Part shown: positions 29,601 through 40,981 of the stretch, piece after piece | Layout of the letters: every line of letters begins with the position of its first letter | How positions within the stretch are numbered: the stretch's first letter is position 1 | Assembly (NCBI GenBank): GCA_964036665.1 | Contig: OZ038527.1 | Span: 6,882,001 to 6,946,000, forward strand | From: Gordius sp. MW1 | Lineage: Eukaryota; Nematomorpha; Gordioida; Gordea; Gordiidae | Length of the DNA: 64,000 bases | Reading direction: 5' to 3' | Position numbers and translations under genes: made by a program | Notes under the pieces: model-generated | What the model saw: the letters and a program-made list of their open reading frames with translations, nothing else | Databases searched by the model: none | What the model was told of the DNA's origin: nothing

Positions 29601-32600
29601 GCGTATGGTGGGACTGGGAGGGCATTCTGCATTAAGAAATTCTGGAAAGGAATGCCACGGTCAACAAGGAGCTCTATATATTCCAGCTACACCGCGTGAA
29701 TGAGGCTATTCGACTCAAAAGACCCCATCGACAAGGCCATACCATACTCCTTCACGACAACGCAAGGCCCCATGTTGCTCAAGTCGTAAAAGCCGCACTC
29801 CAAGAGCTCCAATGGGAGGTCCTTCAACATCCACCATATTCTCCGGACCTTGCACCGACGGATTACCATCTTTTACGCTCTCTCGAACCATATAAGGGGC
29901 GTTACCTTGGACAATGTAGAGGGCCTTAAAAACTGGCTCAACAACTTCTTCGATACCAGACCGGTCGATTTTGGCGTAATGGCATCGAAAAATTGGTCAA
30001 AAGGTGGGAGGAGGTCGTAAACAGCAACGGCGAATATATTACTGAATAAGTTATTGTTATAACAATAAATAATCGTTAAATAAAAGACTTTAATAAATTT
30101 CCTCAACATAATATATATATGTGTTGGAATCGATTCACTACAAAAATAAAGATAAGCTCTCGACGTATACAAGTTTGATGATCTAAGAAATAAACTCCAA
30201 AATACACCTGATATAGTACAAAAAAGTATTTACATTTGAAACAATCGAATTATAAAAAATATACATTTTAACACGCATATATATACAAAAACCATGAAAA
30301 CGACAATTTTAGAAAAATCTTCAAACACAATGTGACATTTTGGTATTATGTTATTTAAAATTTGAATCGAAATTAAGGGAATTATTTTAGCAGTTTAATT
30401 TGAAAATTATAAGAAAATGGTTAAAAAAAATTTTCTGAAAAAGACAGGCCATTGATAGACATGAGCCTATAAGGTCCTTGTTGTCCAGAAAGCAGAATAT
30501 CTTGAAAACTATCAATAGAAAACAAAAGTTTGCAAGGTTATTATAGGGTAAATTTAGGGTATTCAACAGGTCAAATGTGTCTCAAGTAGAGCCCTGCAAA
30601 ATGAAATTTCTTAGGCTCGAGCCCGACGTCTCAATTTAAAATTTGCCCGAGTCCGGCTCGTTTTTTTAAATAAAAACGTCTAGACAAAGTTTACATTTTA
30701 AAATTATTTTACCCTATGTTGAGGATAAGTTTGGAACAAAGTGTTCAATTTACCTACTAATAATTGTACTAATCTAACTTAAAAAAATTTGGGGGCTAAA
30801 GTAAATAAACCTTTTGCAAATTTACTTTTTTAGAGTTCTAATAGTTACTATGAATATATATATTAATACTAGAATAAAAATTGCAATTTTGATCAAAAAG
30901 AGTTTATAATATTATGCAAGCTGCACCAAGATGTTTATTTAATATCAAGGGTTAAACCATTTTTATTATTCAGCTTGGGTTTAATTCAGGCCGAACCGTG
31001 TAGGGCTTCGGACGGCCCATGCGGGCTCTAGTTCTAAGTCATATAGGCCCAAAAACGATTGAACGGTTCATAAAAAATCACAAATTCATTTTTATAATTA
31101 CATTATCTTCAGTCAAAATTGATTTTATTTGAGAGGGTCATATTTTCTTTATAAGGACTCTAGTGATTTCATCTGTGCTAGATAACAAATTGTGCAATGA
31201 AAGCAGAAATAAAAGCATTCTTGATAATGCAAATTTTAGAACTTACTCGGTATCTCAGCTTTAAAGGTTTAAATCAATAATAAAATAAATTTAATTTTTA
31301 TGTGTCATATTTAAATAGACAGATTGGAAAGAGAATTTATTAATGTGAAAAAAAAACTGTAAACTCAACCTCGGTAATTTCTTTTTTGGCCTCTGACAAT
31401 TGAAAGAAGGCATCTACTTGATCAGTTAGCAGTGTGAGGCAATAACGTTTCGAAGGATCCAGGTAGGATATATATGCGTATAAGAAGCCTCTAAAAATTA
31501 TATAAAAATGAAAAGTCTTACCCACTATAGGCGGTTAAAGAAAAGTATAGGACCATTTAAAGGATAATTTTCTTAAATTTTAGAGCCATAACATGTCAAC
31601 CGCCTAGTGTTGAAAAAGACCCGACTTTTGGTTTAGGCGATTAAACATAAACATACCAAAAGTGTTTGGTATGTTTTTCTCAAACAACTTAGTCTTACTT
31701 AAAGCAAAGGTCGACCAAACAAAACACAGCCGTTTTTTACAACACTACAGTCAACCTTTATACGAAAATGTTACATTGATCCGTTATTTGCCTCAATTTT
31801 TGTATTGATTGTTATGCAATTTATGGGCCCCTATTTTTGTATCAATAGTAAAAATGATCCCCAAATTGACCAACGATGCATTAAGCATGGAAAGACCTAT
31901 TTTTAACAACCAGAACAAGGCTCTTATACTCATTTTCAGGTATAGGATTCAAGCAATCTAAAAAAAACTTAAATAATAGATTCGCTTTAATACTAATTAG
32001 CTTTTATTTGAGTACTGTGGAACATCAACGACTAGCCTAGGGTGTAAATTTCCTAATAATGCCTTAATTGAAGGTAAAATCAAGACAATTTAAATTAGTT
32101 AGAAAAATGAATCTGATACTAAAAAACGAAATCAAATAATTTTATTTGTAGGAAAAATACATATGATTAGTCATTTGAATGATTACTTTGAATTAAAGTT
32201 AGGAAGGCATATGGGTGTCCAGGTTTCACCAGATTTAAAGGAAGATGAGGTATTTATCATGTTAGCAATGAGATGTATATCACCAGGGCTCAGTTTGTAT
32301 GGATTTTGTTGTATAAGTGACACAACATAATCTTTGTACATGAGTATTGCAAAGGCAGTATTCTATGAATATTAAAAAATTTACAAAAAAAAATCTTGTA
32401 AAATATTCATATTATATAAAAATATAAAATAAAAATAATTAATTTTACAATTATGTTTTGGATCATCATTTGACTTAATTATTTTTCAAAATTAAGTTGC
32501 TACAAATTTAATTTAATAAATGGTTTAAAAATTTGTTGTGCAATAGCTGGCATGACATGATTAATTAAATAGATAGTAAGTAAATCAATATATATTAATA

Positions 32601-33689
32601 ATCAAAAATTATGAGCACAACTAAATTATTTAAATTCTGCACTTACAGATACACCTGATAAATAAAGTAAATAAACTCCATGATTAAACATATATTATAA
32701 ATGAGTTCTAGTTTAATAAATGTAGATCATTAACTTTTTAATTGTCGATTTATTTTTATAATTTAATATGCTTACAATATAAAAATTTATATAAATATGA
32801 TATTAAATATACTTTAGAACTTATAGCCTTCCATATTGTGTCAGTAATAGAATTTCTATATGTAGTCAAGATATTTAAGTATTGTACACCATTTAAATTG
32901 ATGGATAAATTTGTGTCAAGCCTATTCAACCATGAATCTAAAAGTTTCTCTGACCCAGATAGCATTTGATTAAAATTAAAGTTCTTATATTTCTTATAAG
33001 TTTTTATAAGCAAACTTTCTGTTGTAAGACAAAATATAAAATTTTTTATGTGAATCAACAATGATATTTGTTGATCTGAAGAAATCTTCTCATATTCATA
33101 ATCATATAATGGGCCAACTATATTGGTCAGATTTTGACATGGATCCTGAACTAAATCACTTGGTTTGGTGCTATAGTCTGCCACTGAAAACATTATCAAG
33201 GGAGGACTATTAATAAATACAAATATTTGTTGATCTCCATATATAAATAGTTTGGAATTGTTAAGTGCTTTTTGGTCTTTGTTCAATTCAGCTTCTAATT
33301 TCATTTCATGTGCTTCAGCCATAGATATAAATAGAGTGTACGCTACACCCATTAGTGGAATTATTTCACTATCTTGGCCATACCTTTAAAAATAAATAAT
33401 TTATAAAAAATAATGTATACCTATAGTATAAGGGTTTCCCCGCTTGCGACATAATGAACAAGTTAAGCTTGCCAGGATGTTGAATGCCAGCATAATCATC
33501 AATAACTTCAATACAAGACAGATCATCCCAGTTTTTAGGAATGTCTTGAGACTCAAGATTTATAAACCATCTGGACGAATAGGCAAAAAACAACGATTCC
33601 TTTTTGGCCTCAATAAGATTCTCTTTAAAACTATCATCCTGGTTATTTTCTGTTAAACTTTTTTCAGTCACATTTTCAAATGAGGACAT
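20629..33689 (-). CDS. Mon1: Mon1, vacuolar fusion protein (Rab7 GEF subunit)
   Basis: Mon1 pairs with Ccz1 to activate Rab7 on late endosomes. Exons with consistent phases: 33421-33689, 32813-33383, 32187-32362, 31370-31490, 26633-26803, 20910-20994, 20629-20760. Family hallmarks in order: KLNLFIMSQAGKPLYYRYG; LMGVAYTLFISMAEA; LLSGSEK-like MLSGSEKLLDSW; GDIHLIANMINTSSSFKSG then WTPICLPNF; GFLYAYISYLDPS; KLRHFLYLKKPGRFVTAP; and the C-terminal YEMYASYDPS with LKWIAREQKS. The exon ending at 26633 is in phase 0 while the one starting at 20994 needs one preceding phase-2 codon part. One short exon (about 26-32 nt, for the loop before LLKTLLKS) is therefore missing from my model and must lie between 20995 and 26632. 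Introns are 37, 450, 696 and 4566 bp, then several kb, then 149 bp. The chosen ATG (33687-33689) gives MSSFENVTEKS; no better upstream ATG is in frame. The introns are full of transposons. Confidence 0.9.
21141..21396 (+). other. GC-richer segment with an unidentified open frame
   Basis: Inside a Mon1 intron and abutting the hairpin end of copy F1. The plus strand is open for about 85 codons, including GIGFGDAKIGYNTPHGRG and VEIDVSAKKMTPLSS. The minus strand is also open over the same bases, so the frame alone proves nothing. Base composition is clearly richer in GC than the surroundings. I do not recognise a family; it may be an unrelated repeat or the relic of a transferred gene. Confidence 0.35.
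21399..22510 (-). mobile_element. Helentron-like repeat, copy F1 (truncated)
   Basis: Hairpin end at 21399 (CTCGGGCCTTCGGCCCTCG), an extended G-run tract, the subterminal motif near 21517, the short-subfamily segment with GGGTTAGGGTTAGATTTAG at 21659, and the CCAAT minisatellite. Where other copies continue with CTCCGGGATTCTAACCCC, this one switches at AAAAAAAACTC into the hairpin end of copy F2. Its own terminal motif is therefore absent. It lies within a Mon1 intron. Confidence 0.65.
22511..24471 (-). mobile_element. Helentron-like repeat, copy F2 (head-to-tail with F1)
   Basis: Second hairpin end at 22511, the same short-subfamily order as F1, then a longer CCAAT array with duplicated type 2 units (22.9-24.0 kb). 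Four to five 60-bp terminal-side repeats follow (24.04-24.29 kb), then the GAGGTGCCCC block, and the terminal motif at 24452-24471 next to unique DNA. Head-to-tail joining fits rolling-circle read-through or unequal recombination. Confidence 0.65.
24030..24295. repeat. Tandem 60-bp repeat with terminal-motif core
   Basis: Four to five copies of a unit containing ACTAGTTAAATTGCATAGCA and AAAAGTAAACAACTTTTAT, each with the hairpin AAAAGT/ACTTTT. Every unit carries the core of the element's terminal motif (TTGCATAGCAATT), so the array is a multiplied terminus. Similar arrays occur at 23640-23700, 55360-55520, 55720-55960 and 58660-58880. Confidence 0.7.
24673..25834. mobile_element. Non-autonomous hAT-type element, GGCCCG-rich ends
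   Basis: A 1162-bp element with a perfect 8-bp target duplication, GTCTCAAT, at 24665-24672 and 25835-25842. The ends are inverted: TAGAGATCTGCAACGGGCC on the left and, on the opposite strand, TAGAGATTTGCACGGGCAG on the right. Subterminal regions hold many copies of GGCCCG(T/A)CC in GC-rich blocks, while the middle is AT-rich and non-coding. An 8-bp duplication with subterminal repeats is the hAT signature. It lies in a Mon1 intron. Confidence 0.85.
27311..28710 (+). mobile_element. Non-autonomous Helitron with both termini
   Basis: It starts with TCTTATATATAAAAATGAAA after an A and ends with CTAG at 28707-28710 before a T, the A|T insertion rule of Helitrons. The 3' stem-loop is GGCAAAACAACGTTTGCC. 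Between the ends, a segment of about 165 bp (CCCATCCCGAYAATCTACAA onward) is duplicated (27.65-27.94 kb). Then an open frame of 244 codons (27976-28710) encodes the Pif1-type helicase from MAHKKALEALDCIL through LLAGDFRQTLPVIPKS to LCNGT. Rep and the helicase N-terminus are missing, so it cannot move alone. It sits in a Mon1 intron. Confidence 0.85.
28799..30111 (+). mobile_element. mariner element with broken DD34D transposase
   Basis: A 1313-bp element with short inverted ends (TTAGGTTGAGGA on the left, TTATGTTGAGGA read inward from the right). The coding region starts at ATG 28983. Motifs are seen in order: the helix-turn-helix region, WIPHELNE, TGDEKW, HDNARPH and YSPDLAPTDYH, with 34 residues between the last two catalytic aspartates (mariner DD34D). 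Breaks: a tandem duplication of about 32 bp at 29298-29360 (TTCATTCGATGGGATTTGCC repeated) shifts the frame, a TAA follows GILH at 29633, and there is a further shift near 29925. Inactive. It lies 88 bp from the Helitron in the same Mon1 intron. Confidence 0.9.
30587..31030. mobile_element. Small hAT-like element
   Basis: Ends TAGAGCCCTGCAAAATG on the left and, inverted, TAGAGCCCGCATGGGCCG on the right. The flanking octamers are GTCTCAAG and GTTCTAAG, which differ at two positions and look like an aged 8-bp duplication. Subterminal GAGCCCG motifs resemble the 24.7 kb element. No coding sequence. It lies in the 4.6 kb Mon1 intron. Confidence 0.6.
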
Positions 33690-33950
33690 GTGGTTTGCAT
33701 CATCTGTTTTGTAAATATAGACGAACGTCAAAAAGGGCCAAAACGGTCATTTTCGCAACTTCGAATCGAAATATTTCGAAAACGTGACGTATAGGAAATA
33801 AAGCAAAAAACATATTTGTGTTCACCACAAATAACTCTATCAGAAAATGTTGACAGATTCCCGGATTACACAAGATTATTGTTTTTTGACTTATGTAGTT
33901 AGCAGAATGTTGGAATAACATAGTGTACACAGTACAATAAGTAACGGGAT

Positions 33951-35490
33951 GTGTTAGAAAAAAGCAAACCAGGTATACAAAAAGATAAAGAGACATGGTG
34001 GTGGAACGAAGACGTGCAACGCCTAGTCAAGCTGAAAAGAAAGCTTCATAAATTATGGTCAAGCAACAAATACGCAGAAACAAGATTTTCATATTTTAAA
34101 GCTAAAAGGCAAAACGTTGTGTGGCCAAGGCTAATACAGATGTCTACGAGTTGAACGCCAAGTTAACTATTAAAGAAGTGGAAAGAATGATCTTTAAAAT
34201 CGCAAAGACCAGAGCAAGGACTCAAAGAATGTGGTAAACTTAAAAATTATAAAGAGAAAGAAAGGCAACACCCTAACTCTGGATTATCAAATCATAAATC
34301 TTTGGAAAGAATACGATAAATGATTAATGAAATGGGTTTTCGCCCACTGCGAATGCAAGAACTATGAATATGACCCAGAGTTAGAAGTAATAGAAAAAGA
34401 GGTTGATCAGGTGCTTAAAAAGATGACCATGGGTAGAACGGTGGGACCTGATAATATACCTATGGGAGGTTTCAAAATGCTAGGGTTTAGGTGTACATTT
34501 AATTGCAAAGCTGTTTAACAAAAAACTTGCAAGTGGCATGATGCATGATGATCAGTGGACGGAAAGGTATATTATACCAATCTATAAACAAAGGTGATGT
34601 ACAAGGGTGCAATAACTTTAGGGGGATATATTTAACGAAGTCACGTAATGAAGGTATGGGACAAGATTATTTAAGGTAGGTTTTGATAATTAAGCTTAGT
34701 AGATGAACGACAGTGTTCATAACTGGAAATTAACTTCAGATGCAATACATAGTCTAAGGCGACTTATGGAATTAGGAAAAACAGAAACAGTTTTCGATAA
34801 AGTTCCTAGGAAGTTGCTTTGGGATAGATTGAGTTCCAATGGTGTACTCGACCTTTATATAATACTGGTAAAACGCAAAATCCAACGTACATGCAAACAG
34901 TGGCACATCAACGGGATTCAGTCTAAATATCGGTGTACTTCATGGAGAAACACTAAGTCCATTGCTATTTTAAAACAATGATAGATCGGATAACTAAGGA
35001 ACTGTAACGCGAATTGCCTTGCAGAATGCTCTTTGCGGATGATATAGTGCTGTGCGCAGGCTCAAATGTGGAATTAGCAGCGCAGGTAAAAGTGTGGATG
35101 GATTGAAAAGCAATGGCTTTAGAGTCAACCGAGATAAATGTGAACAGGTATGCTTGGAGTCATGAAATGAATACAAAGAAACACTTTTGAAAATTAATGA
35201 CTGGTATTTAAGCAGTAGGATGTAATTCAAATCTTGGATCTAAGATACAATGTGATGGGTGGTTGAAAGCGAAAACGCAGGCTGGCTAAAATCCAGGAAG
35301 TTGAGTAGCGTAGCGTACTATGTAACAACCCCTTAACACTCAAATTAAAAGGACCATTATATAACACTGTTATTGTGCGTACCGTATTGTATGGAAGGGA
35401 AACATGGGTAATTAAGGTAAAGGAATAACAAAGCTTGGCTACAATGAAGATTCGAATGTTAAGATGGATCTTGGAACTAAGCAAGAAGGA
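33951..35490 (+). pseudogene. RTE-like LINE relic, plus strand
   Basis: Pieces of an RTE-type reverse transcriptase protein in order but in shifting frames. ETWWWNEDVQRLVKLKRKLH is at 33990. A reverse transcriptase start (VGPDNIPMGGFKML) follows near 34440, then KLFNKKLASGMM near 34505, KVPRKLLWDRLSSNGVLD near 34800, the catalytic box as MLFADDIVLCA near 35025, and MKIRMLRWILELSK near 35440. Many stops and shifts. The 5' endonuclease region is absent. It runs into the tail of the minus-strand element at about 35490. Confidence 0.75.
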
Positions 35491-38400
35491 TATCTTCTTC
35501 TTCTTTATCAATTATTTGGTCCCACAATCGTGGGGTTTGTTTTGTTTAGTTTCTTCCATCTTGATGTGAGTGCCATATCTTGACTTCTCTTTTGTTTTCA
35601 TTACTTTATCAACTTGCCCTTTCCACGTGAATCGGGTTCGTCCTCTTCCCCTCTTGCCCGGTATCTCCATGTCCAGCACTTTTCGCTTTACGTCATTCGT
35701 GTCTTTCTTAATATATGCCCATACCACCTTAGCCAATTTTCGTTAAATATGTCCGTCATAGGCTTAGACTAGATAGACTGCTCATGGCATATGTTACATA
35801 TGGGTAATTGTGTGTCTAATATTCCTCCATTTTGAAGAGTGTATTTGGTGTATTTTAACCATTTAATTTTGCCCTATAACAGTCAATTTACCTTCCTCAT
35901 TAGTTTATAAATAGAAAAAACGTCAATAAATTAATATTATACAAAATATTGATGGCACTATATTATTAAACACATTGATCGCAGTTTTTACATTTTTGAT
36001 CTTTATGTATTTTTTAAATGATATTTATTTTAAAATGCTGTTTTTGATATCTACCCTTTAATATTTTTTATTTACCTTTATAAAATTATTTAATTTGCAA
36101 AAATTACTAATTTCTGTATGCTCACAACGTTACAATCCTCGTTTCAAAATGGTGGAAAAAGGGTACACATTTTGTGCGTTGATGAGCAGTCTATTTAGTC
36201 TATGGTCATAGGTTGAATACCCATTTTTGTCATGAGCAGGTCATTCGTCATAAGGTCGAGCTTAGTACACCCCAAGCTCCACCGTATCATTCTCATCTCT
36301 GTGGCTTGTAATTGCTTTGCTTCCATGGTGTTTAATGTCCATGTTTCATTTCCATAGAGTAACACCGGTCTTACGATGGATTTGTAAGCTTTGATCTTCA
36401 ACCATAATGGCATTTTCTTGTCGCACTTCGCCATTTAACCATCCTTTTTGGATCTGGGCATTGACTTCCGTTGCGCAACCTCCCTCTTGATGTAGCATCG
36501 AGCCGAGGTATGTAAACCTGTGTACTTTTGGGTACTTTAGATAGTCATCCAGCGATGGGCTGCCTGTGCTGTTCATTTACAAGTATACCGTTTTTCGATC
36601 GTTGACGTTTAAACCATATCCAGCTAAGCGCTTTGACCACTTTTCGGCTTCTTCGAATACTTTCTCCCGTGTTTTCTGGCATAGTACTATATCATCGGCA
36701 TATAGCATACACCATAGCGATGGCTTTTGAATGTCCCTCTTTATTCTGTCTATAATTATATTAAATAAAAAGGGACTTAAGCAGATCCTTGATGTAATCC
36801 AATTTTAACCCAAAAAGATTTAAAGTCTCCAACTGTCGTCCTAAAGCAAGAGTTTGAGGCCTCATTAATATTATAAGCCGTATATATGCGTCAAGGATAT
36901 TTTGTTTTTTAAGGCACCACCATATTAGATCGCACAGGACCGTGTCAAAAGCTTTCTCCAAGTCGATAAAGACCTTATGTAGGTCTTTCTTCTTTTCGCC
37001 ATACTCACCCCTCATTTGTCTTAGTGCGAAGATTGGGTCGATTGTGGACCGGCCACAAATCCGAATTAGTTAGCCGATATATCCACCTCGCTTTTCAGCC
37101 TTGTTATTAAGATACTTTTCTTAAGCTTCAAGGAGTAGGAAGGTAGCTTGATACATCTTTAATTGTCACAGTCTTGAGGGTATCCTTTCTCTTTAAATAA
37201 GGGTATAATCGTGCTTGCTCTCCATTGATTAGGAATTCGCTCTTCTACCAAGATCTTGTTAAGAGGGTTCGTCATGGTGGTAACTCCTTCTTCACGACAT
37301 CCGAGCAATGCTTCCATAGGTATAACATCTGGGCCATTTGCTTTTCCTTTTTGCATCTTGTTCATTTGTGTCCTAACTTCTGCTCCTGAAAGAGTTCGAC
37401 CATACTTATATTTGACTCAATTTTGGGAGGGAATCTTTGTCATTTGCAATATTCATAAGAGTTTTAAAATATCCTTTCCACCTTTCCATCACTTCCTTCG
37501 GCTTGAATAAGGTTTCACCCTTCTCGTTATTGACTATTTTAAGAACTCCGACATCGCGACTTTTCTTCTCCTTTATCTTGGTCAATTTGTACATAAGCCT
37601 ATCGCCCCCTTTATGATCCAGTTTGTTTGCAATCTCGGTGTACGCGGCATTTTACGCTATTGCAACGGCCTTTTTTGCGGCCCTCTTTGCGTCCCTATAC
37701 TCATAATCCCCCGACTTTTTGATTTATGCCACCGTCTATATACATTATTCTTTCTTTCGATAAAATCTTTAACCGATTGATTTCACCACCATGGTTCCCT
37801 ATTCATAGCTTTACCTCCTTTGGTCTGTCCTAGAACAAAAATCGCTGTTTTCTTTATGTCCTTAGATAGCGTCTCCAAATCGTCGTCTACGTCCCTTTGC
37901 AACTTCCTTGCACCCAAGAGTGAGGGGGCTTCTTGATGGTATTTTTCGTTTTTAGACGTATCCTTTAGCCTCGTATCGAATTCGAGGTTCATAGACCTTT
38001 CTTCTTTTTGAGAATACTTATCTGTCAAGATCCATAACAAGGGGACGCTGTTGCCTGGCAATTTCTTCTCCCGGTATTACTTTGCAATCCTTGATACTCC
38101 ATAAGTCCTTTCGCCGTATAAGCAAATAGTCAATTTGATTAAAATGCTTCCCACTACTATAGGTCACAATATGAACTTAGCGTTTTTAAAAATATGTGTT
38201 AACGATCGCCATGTCGTATGCTTGGGAGACTTGGGAAAAGTTTTTCCCCTTTGTTCGTTCGACCATTCATAAACTACAAGCTTTCGTACATACCCGAGGC
38301 GATGTTTTTCTACGTGGGGGTTGAAATCCGCCCCAATAATTAGCTTTTCATCATAATATATTTCTTGTATTACCTTTCTCAATAATTCGAAGAATATGTT

Positions 38401-38850
38401 TCTCTCTAATTCCATAAATTCAATTTGGGAAGCATACGCGCAGATAACGATAAAAATGCCCCCTTGATCGTTAATCTTCACCCAACAACGCTTGAATTTC
38501 ACCATCTTGTCCTTGAACGATTCGCTTAGAACGATACCGACCGTTTCTACGATTTGGTGACCCGCTGTAGAATAGATAATCTCCTAACTCGAGCTTTGGT
38601 TTCGTTCCACCTAGTCTCTTGTAGGCAGGCGATGTGTACCTTCTTCTTTTTAGCATTTGTGCGACCTCTATGCTCTTTCTCGTCAACGTGCCCACATTTT
38701 TGCACATTATTCGCATCCTTTTCACAACTAATCTCTTTAACCGCTTCGTTGTGGTCAGGCAGTGACCCTAGTGTATTTATTGCATGGGTGGGAGATGCGG
38801 GTCGCGTCGTTTGGCGAATGCTCTAGCTTTCTGTTGACGCGTGTACCCTT
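35491..38850 (-). pseudogene. RTE-like LINE relic, minus strand
   Basis: Reading leftward: endonuclease-region fragments at 38.73-38.16 kb (NVGTLTRKSIEVAQMLKRRR, LIIGADFNPHVEKHRLG); a linker; reverse transcriptase fragments at 37.4-36.7 kb (KANGPDVIPMEALLG, VFIDLEKAFDTVLCDL, then a LYADDIVLCQ-type box near 36700); RFTYLGSMLHQEGG near 36520; and the C-terminal KVLDMEIPGKRGRGRTRF at 35660. The 3' tail contains GAAGAAGAAGATATCC. Stops and frame changes throughout. A 442-bp element is inserted at 35763-36204. Confidence 0.8.
35763..36204. mobile_element. Small hAT-type element inserted in the LINE relic
   Basis: 442 bp with inverted ends of about 23 bp (TAGACTAGATAGACTGCTCA left, TAGACTAAATAGACTGCTCA read inward from the right) and a perfect 8-bp target duplication GTCATAGG at 35755-35762 and 36205-36212. 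It splits the C-terminal coding part of the RTE relic, so it arrived later. The interior is AT-rich and non-coding. Confidence 0.85.
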
Positions 38851-40981
38851 AATAATTATAATTATTAAGGTTCACACAATTAAATTGTTCCGCGTGTCTA
38901 ATTTTATTACCATTATATTTTGTATCTTTATTCTTAAAACTTAAGAACCCACCTGCTGTATAATTTGACCCACTTAGGTTTCCCCAAATAGCTTGTGTAC
39001 CAAACTTTTTGGGCAAAACTTTGGATTTCCTACACTAGGCAATTGCAGGTAATCAGCAACATTTAGAAATTCGAGTGAACATCTTAGCGTACGATTTAGA
39101 AATTTGCAGCTGAATGCGGTACGGTAGGACATTGTATTAAAATGGGATAACTATTTCACTCGTACCTTTATCAATTATAATTATTATTACTAATGACTAA
39201 TTATGCTTTAAGTATTATTAAATATTAAATTAATCAAAATTAATGATTTTTTTACTCATAAACCTTTTAAATATCGAGAAATTTTTACAAAAACAAATAA
39301 ATTGTTTAAGATAGATAAAATCTGCCCCTTCAGGGTTATTGCCGTATACCTTATTGACACTTATTTATATAAACAATGCCAACCTTACATTATAATGGTA
39401 TGTCCACCCGATTTTCTATATTGCTTTATATATGTATGAGTCATAAGAGATTTATGAAAATGTTGTATGCCTATTTTTAACCTTCTTGTTCATGAATTTA
39501 ATACTTTTCCTTAATATTTAGATAAATTTAATGGTCTCCAACAAAATAAAATGCGAGTGTTTTTAATATCAAATTTTTTGCGGCGGCTTAACAAATATTG
39601 GGAAAGATACTTTTTTAACCCCGAATAACAAAAAAATACTCGTTTTAAATAAATTAATAGTTATAACATTAAAATTATTGGTGTCAAAACAAAAAAAATC
39701 CCACCTCTACCCTCGGAAAAGTTGTATAAAATGAACAGAATAAATCAAAAAACGAAGAAAAAAATTCACAGTTCATTTTGTCACAACCATTATTCATGCA
39801 AGGAGGCCGACATTATTCACACACTTCCGCCTACACAAAATAAAATGGTAACTTTGATGTCGGTTACAATATGAAGCTAATAAACTCAAAGCTCATTTAC
39901 GAAAGGTGATTGATTAGTAGGTAAACGCAGTTGGTTAAGAGAAAAATTATCGTGATGAAAGTTACCCTGAATTTGAATATTTATTGTTCAAATGGCACTC
40001 ATTTATATAATATAGGCATTAATCAATTAATCACAAAATCCTCTAAAAAACGAAGGTCACAGAATGAACTATATATTTATTCGAAGCATGCTCAGAGCCC
40101 AAACCATATTATCCCTTAAGAGGATACATTGTTATTATTTAGGCAGCTACCACTTTTGTCGGCTTTAAAATTTGATAACTTCTCTACGAACTATTTGGTG
40201 CAATACACGCCATATAATTTTTTTAAGATTTTGAAAAAGCCCTTTTTTGTCTAATAACAGGACGCTTTAATTAATTACTTAATAAACTATGCTATTTTAT
40301 GAAGAATATAGTGCAAAACCTATGTAGTATCATTTGTCAATATTATTAGGCCGAAGTTTAAAATGTATTCCTATTTTTAAAAGACCTGCCAATTGAAAGA
40401 ATTATTATCACCTAACATATTAATTAGCCAAATCTTAAATAATTTTTGTAAATATGTTATGATCTAACTGTTTTTAATCTTTGAATTTTTAAAGCAAAGA
40501 GTAGGAAATACATTCGAATAATAAATAGAAATTTAACCAAAGGCATTAATAAATTAGAATTGTGTCTGTATGAATAATGTAAAAAGCTTTTTTGAATTTT
40601 AAAACTTATTGCCTAATTCTTTATTTTGATAATTTTTAAAATTAAAAAATTTGTTGTTAAATTTTACTATGTTAAGATTCGAATTTTATAAGTAGACGAC
40701 CGGAAATACATATGATCATTATTATCATTTAAAATATTTTTTGCAATTTAATGTTTGGTGTTTGGTAATTCAAGATAGGTAACGAATTAGATTGATTCAA
40801 TTTTTTTTTATAAATTTAAAATATTTCTGTTAACAAGCTTGATTTTTTAGCCTTTTATTAATTTTTAATATAATATTTTGTAAACTAAGATAATTAATAA
40901 ATATTATAAAGTATATTTTTTAATTTTTAGAAATTAATTTGATAATTAAAGTCGATAAATCTATATGTAGATTAAGACTAC
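38851..40981. other. Gene-free AT-rich stretch
   Basis: No recognisable coding region, RNA or repeat of note; open stretches are short and low-complexity. The last few hundred bases may carry the promoter or 5' exons of the gene that follows. Confidence 0.5.

Noticed and set aside
33690..33731. An upstream extension of Mon1 to 33731.
   Set aside because: That start is a TTG; the first ATG in frame (33687-33689) is the simpler choice, though an upstream exon cannot be excluded.
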